Counted from the first letter of the stretch, positions 33,201 through 45,944 are shown. The stretch is 64,000 bases of DNA from Oscarella lobularis (GCF_947507565.1 NC_089187.1:930001-994000), one strand, 5' to 3'. A program made the numbers and translations. The notes: a model not told the origin generated them from the letters alone.

Positions 33201-36200
33201 CAACGAAGTGATTCTTTTCTGTGTGAATGTAGGCGATTTTTCGGCGATTAATGTCTTTTTGAGTGAAGGTGTCTACAGTCGGTCGCTCGCGCTTTCGTTC
33301 GACGAGGCGACCATAGCGAGGGCGTCGCTGCACGGTAAAAACAATTTCATCTGGGGCAGAATTTGGCACGTCGGTCGCCTGAAGTCGACTCAAAGAGATA
33401 ACGCCTTCAGTTCCTTCTGCCACGTCGAGACCCTTATTGGTAACAACGTAAGGTAAAGGCTTCGGCAAAATGCTGATTTTCCCTTCGACGAGCATAAACG
33501 AATGACCAATAGAAGCGTTCACTGAAAGCAGATCGCTAAAAGACGTCATCGTGTCCGGATCATCTAAAACGTAGCGAACGCTTTCGGTTTCCAAATCAGC
33601 AGGACAAAAGGACGTCACTTCGATTCCCATATTGGTTACGTGTCCGTAGCTGGGACGCTTTATCAGATGATAGACAACGTCCGCGTCTTGAGAAGGGTCG
33701 TTAGTTACCACCAATAGGTCAGAAGAACGAATAACAACGTCAGGGCGTTTCTCTGCGTCTACGTGGAGCTTTGAAGACGGTTCACTTACCAAGCGTAGGA
33801 CCAACGGTGTGGCGACGACTTCAAAACGCTTTTCCGTTGTCTGGTGAACGCCGTCACTGACGACAAACGAGAAGCCTCCTTTGAGACTTTTGCTGCGGAC
33901 GTGAGTAAAGAATACTCTTCCGTCATCGATGTTTTTCTGAGTGAACTGCAACGTCTCGTCTTTGATGCTGTCTGCAAAGGAGAAAAACCCGTTGGCGACA
34001 CTTCTACTTTTTATGACGGTGAATACGAGTGAGTTCGACGATGTGTCGTTGTCTTGGGCTTTAACGTATTCTTCAGATATGACCTGTGTCGTTCCTTCGT
34101 TTAGTCGGAGCTCTCCGGATATCTGAATCTTCGGTTTTTCGTCATTAACCGGAAGTATCACAAAGGAAAATGTCATTTGCTTTGTTCGCCTATCTGATTC
34201 GTCGTACCCCGTCGGAAGAGGCCCACCGGCGAAAACGAAAAATTCAAAAGAATCGTTCAACGTCTCGCTGTCGTCGTGACGATAAACGACGCGACCAGAC
34301 TTCGGGGCATCAACAGAGAACGGAACGTCGGCGCTTTCTAGCTTTCCATGTCGTACCGTGTTCGTTACGTTGACGAAAAAATTCAGAGAGGACTTCGCCG
34401 CGGGATCAGTGGTAATATTCATACTTTAAAAATTCAGGGAAACTTGATCGCCTTCTCGTACTGTCAACACCCTCGTTTTGACTCTTATTAACTCGACGTC
34501 CACGTCAATGGCTACTGTCTTGATATCCGAGGAAGAGAGTCCAGCCCAGAATCGAACTTTGAAGGAATCCTGTTGAGAAAACGACTCGGGATCGTGTACG
34601 TATATCACAGCATTGCGTGCAATTAGTCCGTACGTCACGTTAGAGCCTACTACCGTCATTCGACTTCCGTTAATGACGTCAATCGAACCGAATCGTGGCA
34701 ATTCTACAAACTGGCACACCACCTCAACAGGTGGCTCCTGGGCGTACAACCAGTCGGCTTGAAATTGAATAGAAGATGAAGAAAAGGCAGCAGACGAGCC
34801 TTGAGCTAATGAGATGGCTCCTATTGTGACTTTCAAAAGATAGCGAATGGCATGTACAGCAAATCGAGATACGACGCTCTTGAATCCGTCAGTGACTCTC
34901 AGAATGACGGAAAACTGCATTTCCATCGTTTTCACCACATGCCTAAAACAAATTTTTCCATCATTAATATCTTTTTGAGTGAATGATTTGAGTTGCTCTC
35001 CGCTCGACGTCAGAAGTTCGAACTGACCTTCGAATCTACCAGGATTCAAGATTTCGATTACCAGGTCCGAGTCATCGTTATCGTCATCAGTGAAAAGCAG
35101 GGAATCCGTGCCGATAATCTTGCACGTTCCCGCTAGGACGAACCAACTGAAGTCAATCGTCTGAAGACTGTTCCAACGAGAAACATTCGTAACGCGTATA
35201 GAAACCGTCATAGAATCGTTATAGTTCTCCGATCCGTCGTGCCAATAAGTAATATAGCCGGACATCACATCAGCAAGAGTGAAATTGGAAACTAAGCCCA
35301 CACGCCTTCGAAGAGTGTGGCTAAGATAGCCAAACGAAGGCTGCTTCGTAACGGTTATCGTCACCTCACTCAGACTATAATCTGCAAGGCTTTTCATCGT
35401 GATGTGCCCAAGCAAAGACGCTTGACCCCCTTCTGGAACACTGTCAACAGGTGAAACAGTAACGCTGATGGAGGCACTGGGTATCGGCGTGCTCGCGTCC
35501 CCGCTTCCGCATCCGAGACTCTCCTCCTCGCAAACGCACCGATATGACGTCACATCCATCCAATCGACGCAAGTCTCCCCGGGCGCACACAAATCGTCCC
35601 GACAGCGAAATTCGAATAGGCAACCGGGCGACACACTTCGAGTCGTCTTGGCCGCATCGAAATTAACGTCCATTCCATTGATTCTCAGTCGTCTCATGCA
35701 TCCGGCAAAACATCTCGACTTTCCCTCGTTCACGTTCATACTTTGCATGCCTTTCTTACGAGCCTCCTTCGCTTCGGCTCCTCGTAGTCCACCCAGGAAT
35801 AGAGACCCGGCTATGTCTAAATGCCTGCTACGTCCTTTCAGCTTCCGCCTCGCTACCTTACTATCAATACTTAGAATGACGTGACGTCCTTCCAGCGTCA
35901 CGTTAACGAAATGCCACTTACGATTATTCAACTCCGATCCGGCGACGATGTCCACGTGAGCGCTCCCGCCGTGATTCACGGACAATCTCAGCTGTCCGCT
36001 CACTAGTTCAAGTCCCACGAAATCGGTCCTATTTAATCGGCCGCCGTTGAAAAACAAAAGGCCGTCCGCCTGACTAGTTTGGAACTCAAACTCTATCGAT
36101 CCAGAAAATCGAGCCTCCCATTTGTGAAGTTTCACGTAAGCGAAAGGAGGTATGAAGCTACGTGTAGCAGCGGGTAGATGAAAATCGTCGGAAAACGTTC

Positions 36201-36891
36201 TCTCGTCACATTTTCCCCAATCCAGACCCTTGGCGACGGTCCCTCGTCCTTCGCCGTCCAACAGACGTTCTTCGTTGAACGTCACATTCGCCATGCAGCC
36301 TCTGAAGTATCGACCTCTCGTTTCCATGACGACGAGTCCTGGTTTTCGAAAATTCTCCACTCCGCCGACGTAAATAGCTCTCAATTCGAGCTCGCCCGCC
36401 ACGTCAGGCGAATCCCTGATGACGTCAATTAACGCGTCATCAACAAAAAGTTTCAATTTTGCATTGATTCTTTGAATTCTGACGGTGTGCCATTTGCCGT
36501 CGCTGTAACTCCTCCCCTCCGGCGTGTGCAGCTCGCGAGTTCGATTATTCAGTCGAAGTCGAAGTACGACTCGAGAATCGCTCATCTCTATAATCACATA
36601 TTTGCTTACGCCCTCCGCTAGGAGGAGAAGTCCGTTCGCGTTCTTGGTCGCGAATGTCAAGCGGGAATCGGTTCTCTTTGCCACGCTCAATAGGGGATAC
36701 TCCAAGTAGCCGTAGCCGCGGAGGGAAACTGCGAGAGAAGGAATGGGGGGAGGAACATCCGGCTGTCACCGCAGACTATAAACAATTCGATCTCTTTCTG
36801 TCTTACTGATCTCGTTCGTGGTTCTTCGGTCGCTGTCGAAAGCCGAGAGCGGGTGTATCGCAAGTAGAAGGACGATGATGACGATAGTCAT
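30250..36891 (-). pseudogene. CSPG4: CSPG4/NG2-like proteoglycan, one stop and no 3' end
   Basis: Exon 1 (36891 to about 36813) encodes the signal peptide MTIVIIVLLLAIHPLSAFDS, then a GTAAGA donor. One huge exon follows: two laminin-G domains (FATKNANGLLLLAEG, then FEFQTSQADGLLFFNGG), an EGF-like piece (DDLCAPGETCVDWMD) and 15 CSPG repeats marked by variants of YxHDGSE, plus the start of a 16th. Vertebrate NG2 has the same two LamG + 15 CSPG plan as a membrane proteoglycan. An in-frame TAA near 34423-34425, after VREGDQVSLNF, splits the frame with no change of phase. The transmembrane helix and cytoplasmic tail are missing: the frame ends at 30250 next to the truncated RBPJ gene. Confidence 0.85.
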
Positions 36892-37458
36892 CCTTGTCCA
36901 CCACGAAAACCGTGACGAAGGGTAGGCCTAGCCTAGTACAGGCACTCGGTCTCTTTGAGAGACGTTGCTTGTACGACGAATAAGAGCCGAGAAGAGCGAC
37001 GCCGCTTGCCCGTGACAGGGACAGAAACTAGCCAGGGAAAATTGTTGCCCGGGACTTCCTCTTGAAGAGCATCCCCGTACGTTATTTTTCTCGTTTACGA
37101 TGCGTTCCTCGTTCTACGACGCGCAAAGACGGCATTTAGCGACTTTCGTTTGTCTGTAAGCATATCTTTGCCTTGTAACTAAGTCTAGCACGCATTTTTC
37201 GGCGGAATCTCAGGTGTTCGTCGAAACTCCTGGTCGAGAACTCCGACGAGCGCTTTCTGACTACTCCGTTGCAGAGATTATCTCTCGGTTTCACGATTAA
37301 AGGTTCCCCCTCAACGCGGGACCCGAAGTCCCTTTACTAGTTTAGATTAGGCCTTAGCCTACTTCCCCGCCATTTCAGAAAACTGCAGGTTTAAAATTAC
37401 CCTACAGTAGAAGCTACTATGATGACAGCCGTCGCAGCGTCCCGTTCACTTTTGAATT
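36892..37458. other. intergenic, upstream of CSPG4-like gene
   Basis: No gene or repeat recognised. It should contain the CSPG4-like promoter; no clear TATA box. Confidence 0.35.
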
Positions 37459-37740
37459 TTAGTTGGTGGCTACAAGAGCTGGCCAATGTCCTTCAATTCT
37501 TTCAACCATCTCACAAAAGCCATGAAATCTTCCACCTCCGCTCAAGGCACAGTATCTATTCCAAGCTGATACCGAGCACATTGGGGCACGCCGTGCGCAG
37601 TTCAGCCACTCCACTTCATGCTCAACTTTTAGGAAGCCTTTCTTCAAGACATTCTTGAGGGTTTTGACTTTTCTTAGCCAAAGCCGAGCGACAGAACCCA
37701 AGCGTGGTAGAAAGAGGAGAGGGCAACAAACTGTCATGTT
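37459..37740 (-). pseudogene. fragment duplicated from the TPR gene
   Basis: Reads SVARLWLRKVKTLKNVLKK and matches the stretch AVARLRRGEVEILKKAE of the neighbouring TPR gene (near 38400-38460), but with scrambled frame. A decayed partial duplication. Confidence 0.5.
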
Positions 37741-37951
37741 ACTAGAGAGAGTATCGAGCAGTATCGTGCGAAGGCAGCGTCAGGACCGGCAAACTAGACG
37801 GTGGCCTCTGCTAGTTAGAAGAACATAGTACATTTACGCACGCTTACAAGTTACGTCACATCAGCACGCTTCAGTCACAATCAACATACAAAAAGACTTG
37901 AAAGAGCAGAAACATGAAAAGTTGCGATAACGACGAAGTTCTCACAGCGGA

Positions 37952-40900
37952 CTAGCCAGGCGATTCGATCTTTAAGGCCAAATCAAAGAAGTTCTCGAAC
38001 AACTCAGTAACATTTGGGTCAGCATCGTTCGACTCAGCGTACTTACTGAGATCGAGAAGCGGCGACTTCAGGTCTTCTTCAACGGCATCGACTTTTGTAC
38101 GAAGGCCTTTGAAATTATCCAAGTCAGCTATAGGTTTGAGAATTTTCAACCCGAGCTGAAAATACGATTGCGCACATTGGCACACCATGCGCCTTTCGTC
38201 GGTTTCGGAATTTTGTAGCCACTCCACGCACAATTCCCCTACATTCAGACAAGCCTTCCCAACCTTCTGGTGCAAACCGCTAGCGATTGCTAAATGACAT
38301 TCCAGGCAGGATCGAATTACTTGGAACCCGTTCTTCCAATTCAAAGCATCCTCGATTTCTTTTCGATTCGGAGTTTCGGCCTTCTTAAGAATTTCGACTT
38401 CACCTCGTCGAAGCCGAGCGACGGCACGGTTTCCCCAAGCGTAATAGCGATGAGAGGAAGGCAAGCCGCGAACTGTTTCCAAGCACTTGGTTTGCTCCTC
38501 GCGAAATTCTTCAAGACACGAAAGCGAATTCTCGGCCTTTTTCTTTAACGCGAGAGCTTTTGAAACGTGGCTGTAGGCTTGATATAATTTATGACGAGGT
38601 GAATCGGGTGACTTCTCTTTAGAAGGTTTAATAGCGCTCTGACTACCTTCTTGCGACTTCGTCATAAGTCTAATAGCTTCCTTATAACTTTCGTGCGCTT
38701 TGGTGTAATTCTTTTGTCCCAAGTGAGCGCGGGCGATATTTGCGGGCAAAGCAGCGTGACTGGCATCAGTGGCAGAGAAAGCGTAACGCGGCTGCTGCCG
38801 GACTTCGGTAAGTAGCTCCAAAGCGCGCTTGAATTCTCGACCATCCATCTGAATTTCTGCCTCGACCTCCTTCATTTGATTCAGGCACTTCTCGACGTCA
38901 GATTTTTTTTTCCCCCTCTTTCTTTACGTCCAAAATTTCTTTTAAAATAGCCTTTCCGTCTTCGACATTTGTCAGAGCTTTTGGCAAGGAGCCAAGACGA
39001 CGATCTGCATGTACGCGACAGCTTGTTGCAACTTTGTCGTTCTTTCCGACTCCTGCAGACACCGTGAAAGTAGATCTCGCGCTTCCAGACTTCCTCCCAG
39101 AAGAGATTTCATATAACCGCAGCGAAGGACGAGATCGGCGTCAAAGAGATTCTGCTCTTGCATGTATTCCACGCAGCGAATGGCGTGTGGGTACAGAGCA
39201 CTGCAGAAGGACCAGTCAGTCTGCGACTTTTCCAATGCAGATGTCAGTATTTTGCAGAGTGACTCCAAGGTAGCAACTTGTCCTTCGCTCTTTTGTCGCT
39301 CTCGAAATTCCGCCGCGATTTCTGTGTGAACGCTCAACGACTGCCTGTTATCTGTGAACGTCAGAAGTCCGTACGCCTCGAGCCGATTTGCCAAAATGAT
39401 CACGTTCACTTTTGATTCTCGAACTCGTTTTTGTCTTTCTTTGATGTTATCAACGTGGGCTTGTTCCTGGCTGAAGCCTATATCGCTGAATTCAAACAGA
39501 CGTAGGGGAACTGATGCCACGTCGCAATATCCCAGATGATTCATGAGATTTGTGAGCAAAGGCAATCCCGAAACGAGAGTATTTAGAATGTCGCTGTGGG
39601 AAGACGATAGTAGTCGCGTCTCGTCATACTTTCCAAAGCATTTGTGGAGATAAGAAGTGAAGCCCAGTTTCTCGCTACGCAAAATGAAATTATGACTGTC
39701 ATGTACAGAGGATGTCCATTTACAGTTTCCGCAATCTTGGGCGCAGCTTTATTCTCCGCCTCGCTTTGGAAAACGTCGCAGCTGTCGCAAAGAGCACGTG
39801 TAACGTCGTCTATGTTTAATGGTCCAAGATTCTCTATCCCACTGTTGGGTATTAGTGCAGACAGAGATTCCGGCACGCGGCATCCGATTTTGTTGCTGTA
39901 ATAAGAAATGCATTGTGTCTTCTTTTATCTTTGGAGGGAAGTCGGGCATTTCGTCAAACGTCTTCTGGTCAGTGAGCCCATCAATTACGACGAGAAGCGG
40001 CCCTTTCGTGGCCTTTTCCCTTATCCAATTTCGCGCTTGCTCTAGCTGTTCAAGAAGAAGAACGTTTTGACCTTTGGCGTTGTCTGGCGAGGACGAACAG
40101 TTACTAGCAACGCACAGCTGCAAGGATTCGGGACTAGACGCATCAAGCCACAGCAGAGTGCCGTAGTTGATTTTGATTCGATCAACGACGCAGTGAGCCA
40201 AGGACGTTTACCCGCTCCTCTGAAGCCGTGAATGACAACAGATTTGCGTTCTTGTAAGAGTTCCTGCACTCGTTTTATTTGTTCTTCTCTACCAACGACG
40301 TGTCCTGTTTCAAACTTAGGCCGACCAAACTCTTCGTCTGACAAAGGCTGTTCTGAGATGATCTAGAGTAACGGAACCGGAAGGTAGGTCGAAAGAACCT
40401 AAAGGAAACAATAGTATTATTGAAGAAAGCCAAATCATGGGCTTACTGTGGCCAAGAGCTTCGCGAAACTCGTTAGAAACACCCCTTTCCTGCAGCTGGT
40501 CAAAATAAGCGATCAGATCTTCTTCTTTAAGCGTGAAAATATCATCGTAATAGGCATCGCCGTTGCCGTAGCAAACTTGATTCTTCTTCGACTTTGTCAG
40601 CTTATCTCGAAGGTGCCGCCACACTGCAGATGGCAGATCGTCTACGGTTTTGATTCCCTTGAGACGGAAAAATACGGTGGCAATTTCCTTCAAGTTGTCC
40701 GTTTGTGGAGTACTAAACACTGCACAAAAATGATCTTAGCTCAAGTCGTCCTAGCAATACATCACGTTTCTAACAGATGGCTAATGCGCACCATGCAGTT
40801 TAGATATAAATGTATACCGCTAACTGAACCGATATTGAAAGTGGGTGTGGTTAAAGTCCTGCTACCTTCTTTGTCATCGGCCGGTACTTGCAGACTTTGA

Positions 40901-40990
40901 ACTTCAATTTTGAGCACAGAAAGAGTTCTTAGGACGTCGACAGCGCTCAGTCCTCCCGATTTAAGGTTGACACTACTAGTTTAAAGGATC
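37952..40990 (-). pseudogene. NTPase-TPR (NLR-like) gene with several frameshifts
   Basis: Visible parts: an N-terminal exon (SAVDVLRTLSVLKIEVQSL), a region of unknown fold (ATVFFRLKGIKTVDDLP), a P-loop NTPase domain (VVGREEQIKRVQELL, SVVIHGFRGAGK, then GPLLVVIDGLTD as Walker B), a winged-helix-like span and TPR repeats (LGQKNYTKAHESYKEAIRLM). STAND NTPases of this plan act as innate-immune or death switches. Frame must change within the Walker A motif (GAGK then SLAHCVVD in the next frame), near 39890, near 39660 and at the A-run near 38912, so at least four indels break the gene. Assembly errors at homopolymers could explain one or two, hardly all. Confidence 0.75.
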
Positions 40991-41183
40991 CTTAAAGAGG
41001 TGGAAGACGCTCATGTTCAATTCGACAGGGCTGATGAAGGAAGAAGAAATGGCTATTTTGCCTATTTTTCTGATGTGGTCTTCGTAGATAATGCTGGTAT
41101 TTTTAATTAAATAAATAAATAAATAAATAATTATCACCCCGGCGAATGCCCTTCATATGAATAATATCAGTTGACTAGTCAAA

Positions 41184-42112
41184 TTAATGATGACTTTCAG
41201 TTACAAGTGTCCGCTTGAAACAGAGTTTTTCACAGCAAGCTCTGCACATTACTTTTATCTAGAGCAAAAGAATTAAGTAGCCCTGGTGACAAAGAGCCGA
41301 TACATGTATTATTTATTAAAATGCCCACTAATTTCCTTTTCCAAATCACTTACTCTTTTTCCTTCCTCCGATGCAATCATTTTCAAATCTTTCTTCTGAA
41401 GACTAATAAATACAGTACGAAGCAAAATCAGCTAATCTTTACCAGAAACGCATTTCTCTCTCTCACCGCACAATCAATGCCGCCTGGCATAGCTTTCCTT
41501 GTTGTATTAGACTCCATGCATAGTAGAGTCGACATTGAATGGAGAGAATAGGATCACCAAGTCTTACTGCCAAAGCCAATTGCCGAAATGATATGGCACC
41601 GGCAACTCTTGCCTTCAGGCGGCCAGAAATCAGTGCAACCATACATTAAATAATTAATTAATCCCTAAAAAACTCACATGATTGAGTTGAACTTCTCCTA
41701 AAGCAGAGTATGCTCCTCCTAACGTAGATAGCCAAGCAAAGACGCTTTCTAAACGAGTTTTGGTCATTGTTAAGAGTAGTAGTCTTCTGCTCCACTCCAT
41801 TTCGGCACGTGTCAGCTCTGATTCTTGGCCATGATACGATGGACAGCAAAGACGCAATTTCCACTTTTTGCATTTTCTCGCTTGTAGCACTCGTTCCGTT
41901 TTGATAGAAACGTCATTTATGTTTTCAAGTTCGTTCTCTCGCCAAATCTGCGTCCGAATCCACGCAGCGAATGACCTTCGAAACGGTCTCGAATATTCCA
42001 ACTCGTGTCCAATGGCCAAAGAAAGTCTTAGTCTCTTGCAAGAAAGCAAGACGCCTACCACGGACGAGTCGCCCTGCCTCGATGGCCTTCTGAAAGAGAA
42101 TTCGCGCAACAT
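41184..42112 (-). CDS. conserved TPR-like protein, unknown function
   Basis: Four-exon model. Exon 1 from about 42112 (MLREFSFRRPSRQ) runs to a GTGAGT donor after SALGEVQLNH near 41677; exon 2 reads ARVAGAISFRQLALAVRLGD, PILSIQCRLYYAWSLIQQGK; exon 3 reads KKDLKMIASEEGKR; exon 4 may read IKVMCRACCEKLCFKRTL to a TAA at 41184-41186. The helical pairs (LGGAYSALGE, AVRLGDPILSIQCRLYYAWSL) resemble TPR units. I do not know the family name. Another frame overlaps exon 1, so the start is uncertain. The gene is head-to-head with RMND1. Confidence 0.5.
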
Positions 42113-42139
42113 ACCGACATTGCTTAGCGCGCACTCTCG

Positions 42140-43629
42140 ATGCTGCTTCGTCGTTTGTTTCGCGGTTCTTCGAGACTTCGAGTACCACACGAGCGTTACA
42201 AAAGCTCTAAAGTAGGTCAGACGCGTTATGCACGATCGGTGAAAAAAGAAGGAGACAAACAGAAAGCAGAGGTTCGGGGAAAAAACTGTTAGACTCGGAA
42301 TTTCCAAAAGGCTCTAGGAAAAACTATGCAGAGCTTATGCAACGGCGGAAGAATATAGCTGGAAACAGCTTCGAGAGCTGTTAGAAAGTCACGGTGGCTA
42401 TACTCTCAATCAATTGCCTGAGGATTCGGTATATTCTAGCAAGTAGCAACTTTTTCTCTAATCAAGTCTGCAGATGCAACTAACGTTCTTCACGCTAAGA
42501 CGGAAAACGGTGAATTATTCTTCTTTAGGTAAAATGAAACGTTGATCTAATTTACTTATTTATTGCTTCGTTGATTGCCTTAGTTTTGGTGCCATGGTGA
42601 GCTGGAATTTGAGCAAGCCTCAGGTAGCTGGTCAGACAAGTTAACTTCTAATTTCTTTGATGCATTCTTTTGCAGTTGGTCGAGGCTCGAAAGATTATTG
42701 CAGCTGCTCAGCTTCATCCATATGCCAATTCCTTAGTGGAAAGAGAAAACGAAGAATTTAGTTATTCATATGAAAGGTGAGATGCGGCATTGTTTTCATG
42801 CCACATAATCAGCACTTTGTGTTGCGTGTCCTTCAGAGCAAACAGTCAGCTTGCTAATGGTCAAATAGTTTTAAAAGAAGACACCGATCAGAAGAATCAA
42901 AGACTCGAACGTCTGGCATTTTCTAATGCCATGGCACTTTCTGGTAATTTTAATTTTTTCTCGTGTCTCTTTTTTTTACTGAGTGTTGTGCAGTTAAACT
43001 AGCGATGTGGGAATGTGCTCTTGATGAATTCATTGAATCCATCAATTGGGTTCCTCAGGCAAGTTTGCAAAAATTCGTTCTTCTTTCTTTGGCTTACTTT
43101 AGCTCTGCGCAGTCTCTCAAAGAAGGTCAACTGAGAAAGCTCAGTCGCAAGAACGTGCTTCAAAAGACAGGGACTCTCGTAGCACTCAGGTTCTGTCTAC
43201 TTTTCTGTGCGCTGCATAAGTTGACAGTTGTTTTGGATTCAGCCACGAAATTAATCTGAGGTCCGATTTATTAGAAAATCCCGATTTCTACTGGGACAGA
43301 CCGCAATTGGAAGAGCTCTACAGTCAAACGTGCAAGCACCTTGACGTCCACTTCAGAACGAGAGTAAGTGAATTAATTAAACGGCCACTAGATTCGTTCG
43401 TTGTCCACGTACCGTATTTGCTGTCAATAGGTTGTAAACAAAAAACTGGATCATTGCTCTGATTTAGTCGAGTTGCTTCGAACCCAGCTAAATGAAAGGC
43501 ACTCACATAGGTTGGAGTGGCTCATCATTTGTCTTATTGGAACAGAGGTACGAAAGTCAATTGCGCCTTTAGTTTTTCCAGTCTCCTTGTTTACAGATCG
43601 TTTTGGACTTGGTTGGGTATTTGAATTAG
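42140..43629 (+). CDS. RMND1: RMND1, mitochondrial translation factor, complete
   Basis: About eleven exons, all in frame. Residues 1-24 ([20 protein letters not shown]...) look like a mitochondrial targeting sequence. Then [110 protein letters not shown] and a C-terminus GYLN with TAG at 43627-43629. This is the DUF155 family. RMND1 anchors mitochondrial ribosomes at the inner membrane in other animals. The intron at 43059 has a GC donor. RMND1 is among the few intact genes in the 20-kb inserted segment. Start codons of this gene and the minus-strand TPR-like gene are only about 27 bp apart. Confidence 0.9.
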
Positions 43630-43689
43630 GAGTTTGTCTAAAATAGACTTCCCAGGCACTCATAAACACACCAGATTAGATAGAGACTC

Positions 43690-45302
43690 TGGTGTTACAA
43701 TGATGGCTGCAATATTTTATTAATTTGTACAATACAATAAAAGCGAGGATATAAAACATTTGATAATTTTCAATGAAGTGCGATTGCTAAATGTTCTGGG
43801 ACAAAGTCGCCGTCTTTAATTTTCAGTTGATTCAACTAAAGAAGGTCAAATAAAAGAATAAAGGACGTGCAAATATGAGCTTGAGTGTAATTGACCTCAA
43901 GAAAAAATATGTCTTCTTGCAGAAGAGCTTTGGGAGGCGATTTCAACGTCGTTATGATATTTAACAGACTGGAAGAACCATTGGACATATTAAAACATAT
44001 TGTACTTCATCTATGCCACCCACTCACTCTGAACAGCGTTCTCTCTTTTGCGGGAAGCCTAATGCAATGTTCAGTATAGTAAGCCGACTTTAAATAGCAC
44101 TTTTACTCCTGAAAAGACAGACAGACGTATGTTATTGGACTAATGACATAAAGTATCTACCTTCGCAGAAGAACATGTCAAGAATTCTAAGGACAATGTT
44201 CCATGGTAAGGATCTAAAGTATGCGTGAGTTCGACAGCAAAGAAGTATCATTGTACCAACTCTACCTGCAATATATGCATGTAAACCATTCACACAACAT
44301 ATACAGAAGTGAATCGTCAGCACCGTTCTTGATCTATTACAATCGCATAAGCACTAATTTTTACATCTTTATCTATGCAGACCAAGTGCTTGGAAATTTG
44401 CGGAAAGTAAAGTTTCAAAAGACGTCCAAATAATTTGCTGTCACTTTTGATGCCTTCCTAGTGACAAATTGCCAGTAAAGTGCGTAAGCGTGCACATCAA
44501 TGAGGCTCTCACCAAACCGGGACTGTAATAGCAAATGAGATATTTCTGGCATATTACAACCAGACACCAAAACGCTTGCTAGTAAATAAAATGATTCCCA
44601 ATAAAAATAGCTAACTCTTTTTCACCTCATCTGGCATGTGCATTAGGAGCGTAGCAACTATGGGAGCCATAGGCTAGAAATAAGAAACACATACGTAAGT
44701 CCTTCCAGCAGCACTTAATTCATTATTAATTAATCCTACTTGGCAAAATCCGATGTTTGTGTCGTAGAGTGAATACGCTTTTAAGACGTCTCTCAATTCA
44801 GATTGCCTAACCACCCCACCCCATAAAACGTTACTAATTCATATAACCATATGAGAATACTATAGTCTTGCACCCCTGGCCTTTCGACGTTCGAAATGTA
44901 ATAAGAACGCTATTTAATTAGAATTGATTCTTGTTTTATTTTATTCGATAAAGGTTCGGATTTTCTACGAGTCGTTCTCTGCTTCCTGTTAGGTGCTGAT
45001 AGGCTATGCCGCGCAATGACTGGGGAATCCCCTTTCGACATCTTTCCTTCACCTGAGAAAAATTTTTAGACACCTTCTACTCGCTATTAGAATTACTCAC
45101 TTTTTTGTGGTTGGTTTTAATGTACGAGTTCCACGTGTCCAACATTTTTCTCCACTTGCTCTCGCGTTTTCTTATCTGATCCACGTTCGGAACGGAAATT
45201 CCTCGATGGCTGCAGGGAGAATGTACGAACTACGGCTTGATAATACAGATCGTCCTTGTTTGGTCTATAGAATCCAAACCGATCCGTTGGCATGTCTTCC
45301 AT
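43690..45302 (-). CDS. TBC-domain Rab GTPase-activating protein, one apparent frameshift
   Basis: Exons recognised: MEDMPTDRFGF (ATG at 45302); KWRKMLDTWNSYIKTNHKK before a GTGAGT donor; EWFTCIYCR; SLPWNIVLRILDMFFCEG; and LLNIITTLKSPPKALLQEDI. The LPWNIVLRILDMFFCEG block is the conserved end of TBC domains of the TBC1D10/EPI64 type, which switch off Rab GTPases. Between IRKRE and SKWRKM the frame changes in a way that needs two extra bases, so this copy may be damaged. Exon 1 lies 59 bp from the SNRNP40 ATG, head to head. Several middle exons were not resolved. Confidence 0.65.
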
Positions 45303-45361
45303 TGAAAAAACCCTGACGGTACGAGAGTTATTTTCCGTAACGCGCTTTAGTGAAAACCTCC

Positions 45362-45940
45362 ATGGAAAGTTTGAAGCGGCCTCTAGGCGGTGCGTCTACG
45401 GCGATTGTGTCCGCTAAGCGACCGAGAAATGAAGTTGCCATTGCCGAGAGCAAACGGGGAGGCGCTCTATTACCTTCGGTGCGGGCGAGACCCCAATTCG
45501 AGGGCACGATTTCTCACGAGTCTCTTTTGCGGCCTTCTAGAGCCCGATGAGAACGTCATCCTTACAAGCACCCATTATGCTATTGACAGGACACGAGGTA
45601 TGGAAGTTATAGGGTCGTTTTACTGCATCTCTTATTTTCTACTCTCTACTCAAGGGAGAATTGTATACAGCGAAATTCAGCCCAACTGGCGAAATCTTGG
45701 CGTCAGCTGGATTTGAAAAGCAAATATGTGAGTGATGTTGATGATGCACATAACCAATTTTTGAGTGTTTGTTTGGTGCATTTTTTTCTAATAAATACTG
45801 TATACAAATCTCAAAATAGGAAGCTTATTCCTCGTGAGAACACGTGTCACTAAGTTTGTGTCCCACTTTCTTTCCTAGTCCTTTGGAACATGTTTGGAGA
45901 TTTAGTCATTAATAATGTATATTATAGAATAATACTTTGA
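45362..45940 (+). pseudogene. SNRNP40: SNRNP40 (U5 snRNP 40K), 5' exons only
   Basis: Exons 45362-45478, 45541-45597, 45655-45727 and 45879-45940. They read MESLKRPLGGAST, KRPRNEVAIAES, RTSSLQAPIMLLTGHEGE, KFSPTGEILASAGFEKQI and LWNMFGD, matching the N-terminus and first WD40 repeat of the U5 spliceosomal WD protein. After the first repeat the frame meets a TGA (45938-45940), and the next exon belongs to a different, serine-rich gene. Six further WD repeats are missing, so this is a truncated copy. Confidence 0.8.
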
Positions 45941-45944
45941 CCAG

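Noticed and set aside
35468-35884. 138-codon plus-strand frame in CSPG4
   Set aside because: Antisense to laminin-G and EGF coding sequence, without domain similarity.
41868-42188. Alternative frames over the start of the TPR-like gene (for example QCRYVARILFQKAIEAG)
   Set aside because: One helical-looking frame remains possible for exon 1, but it does not continue into the conserved exons; kept only as doubt about the start.
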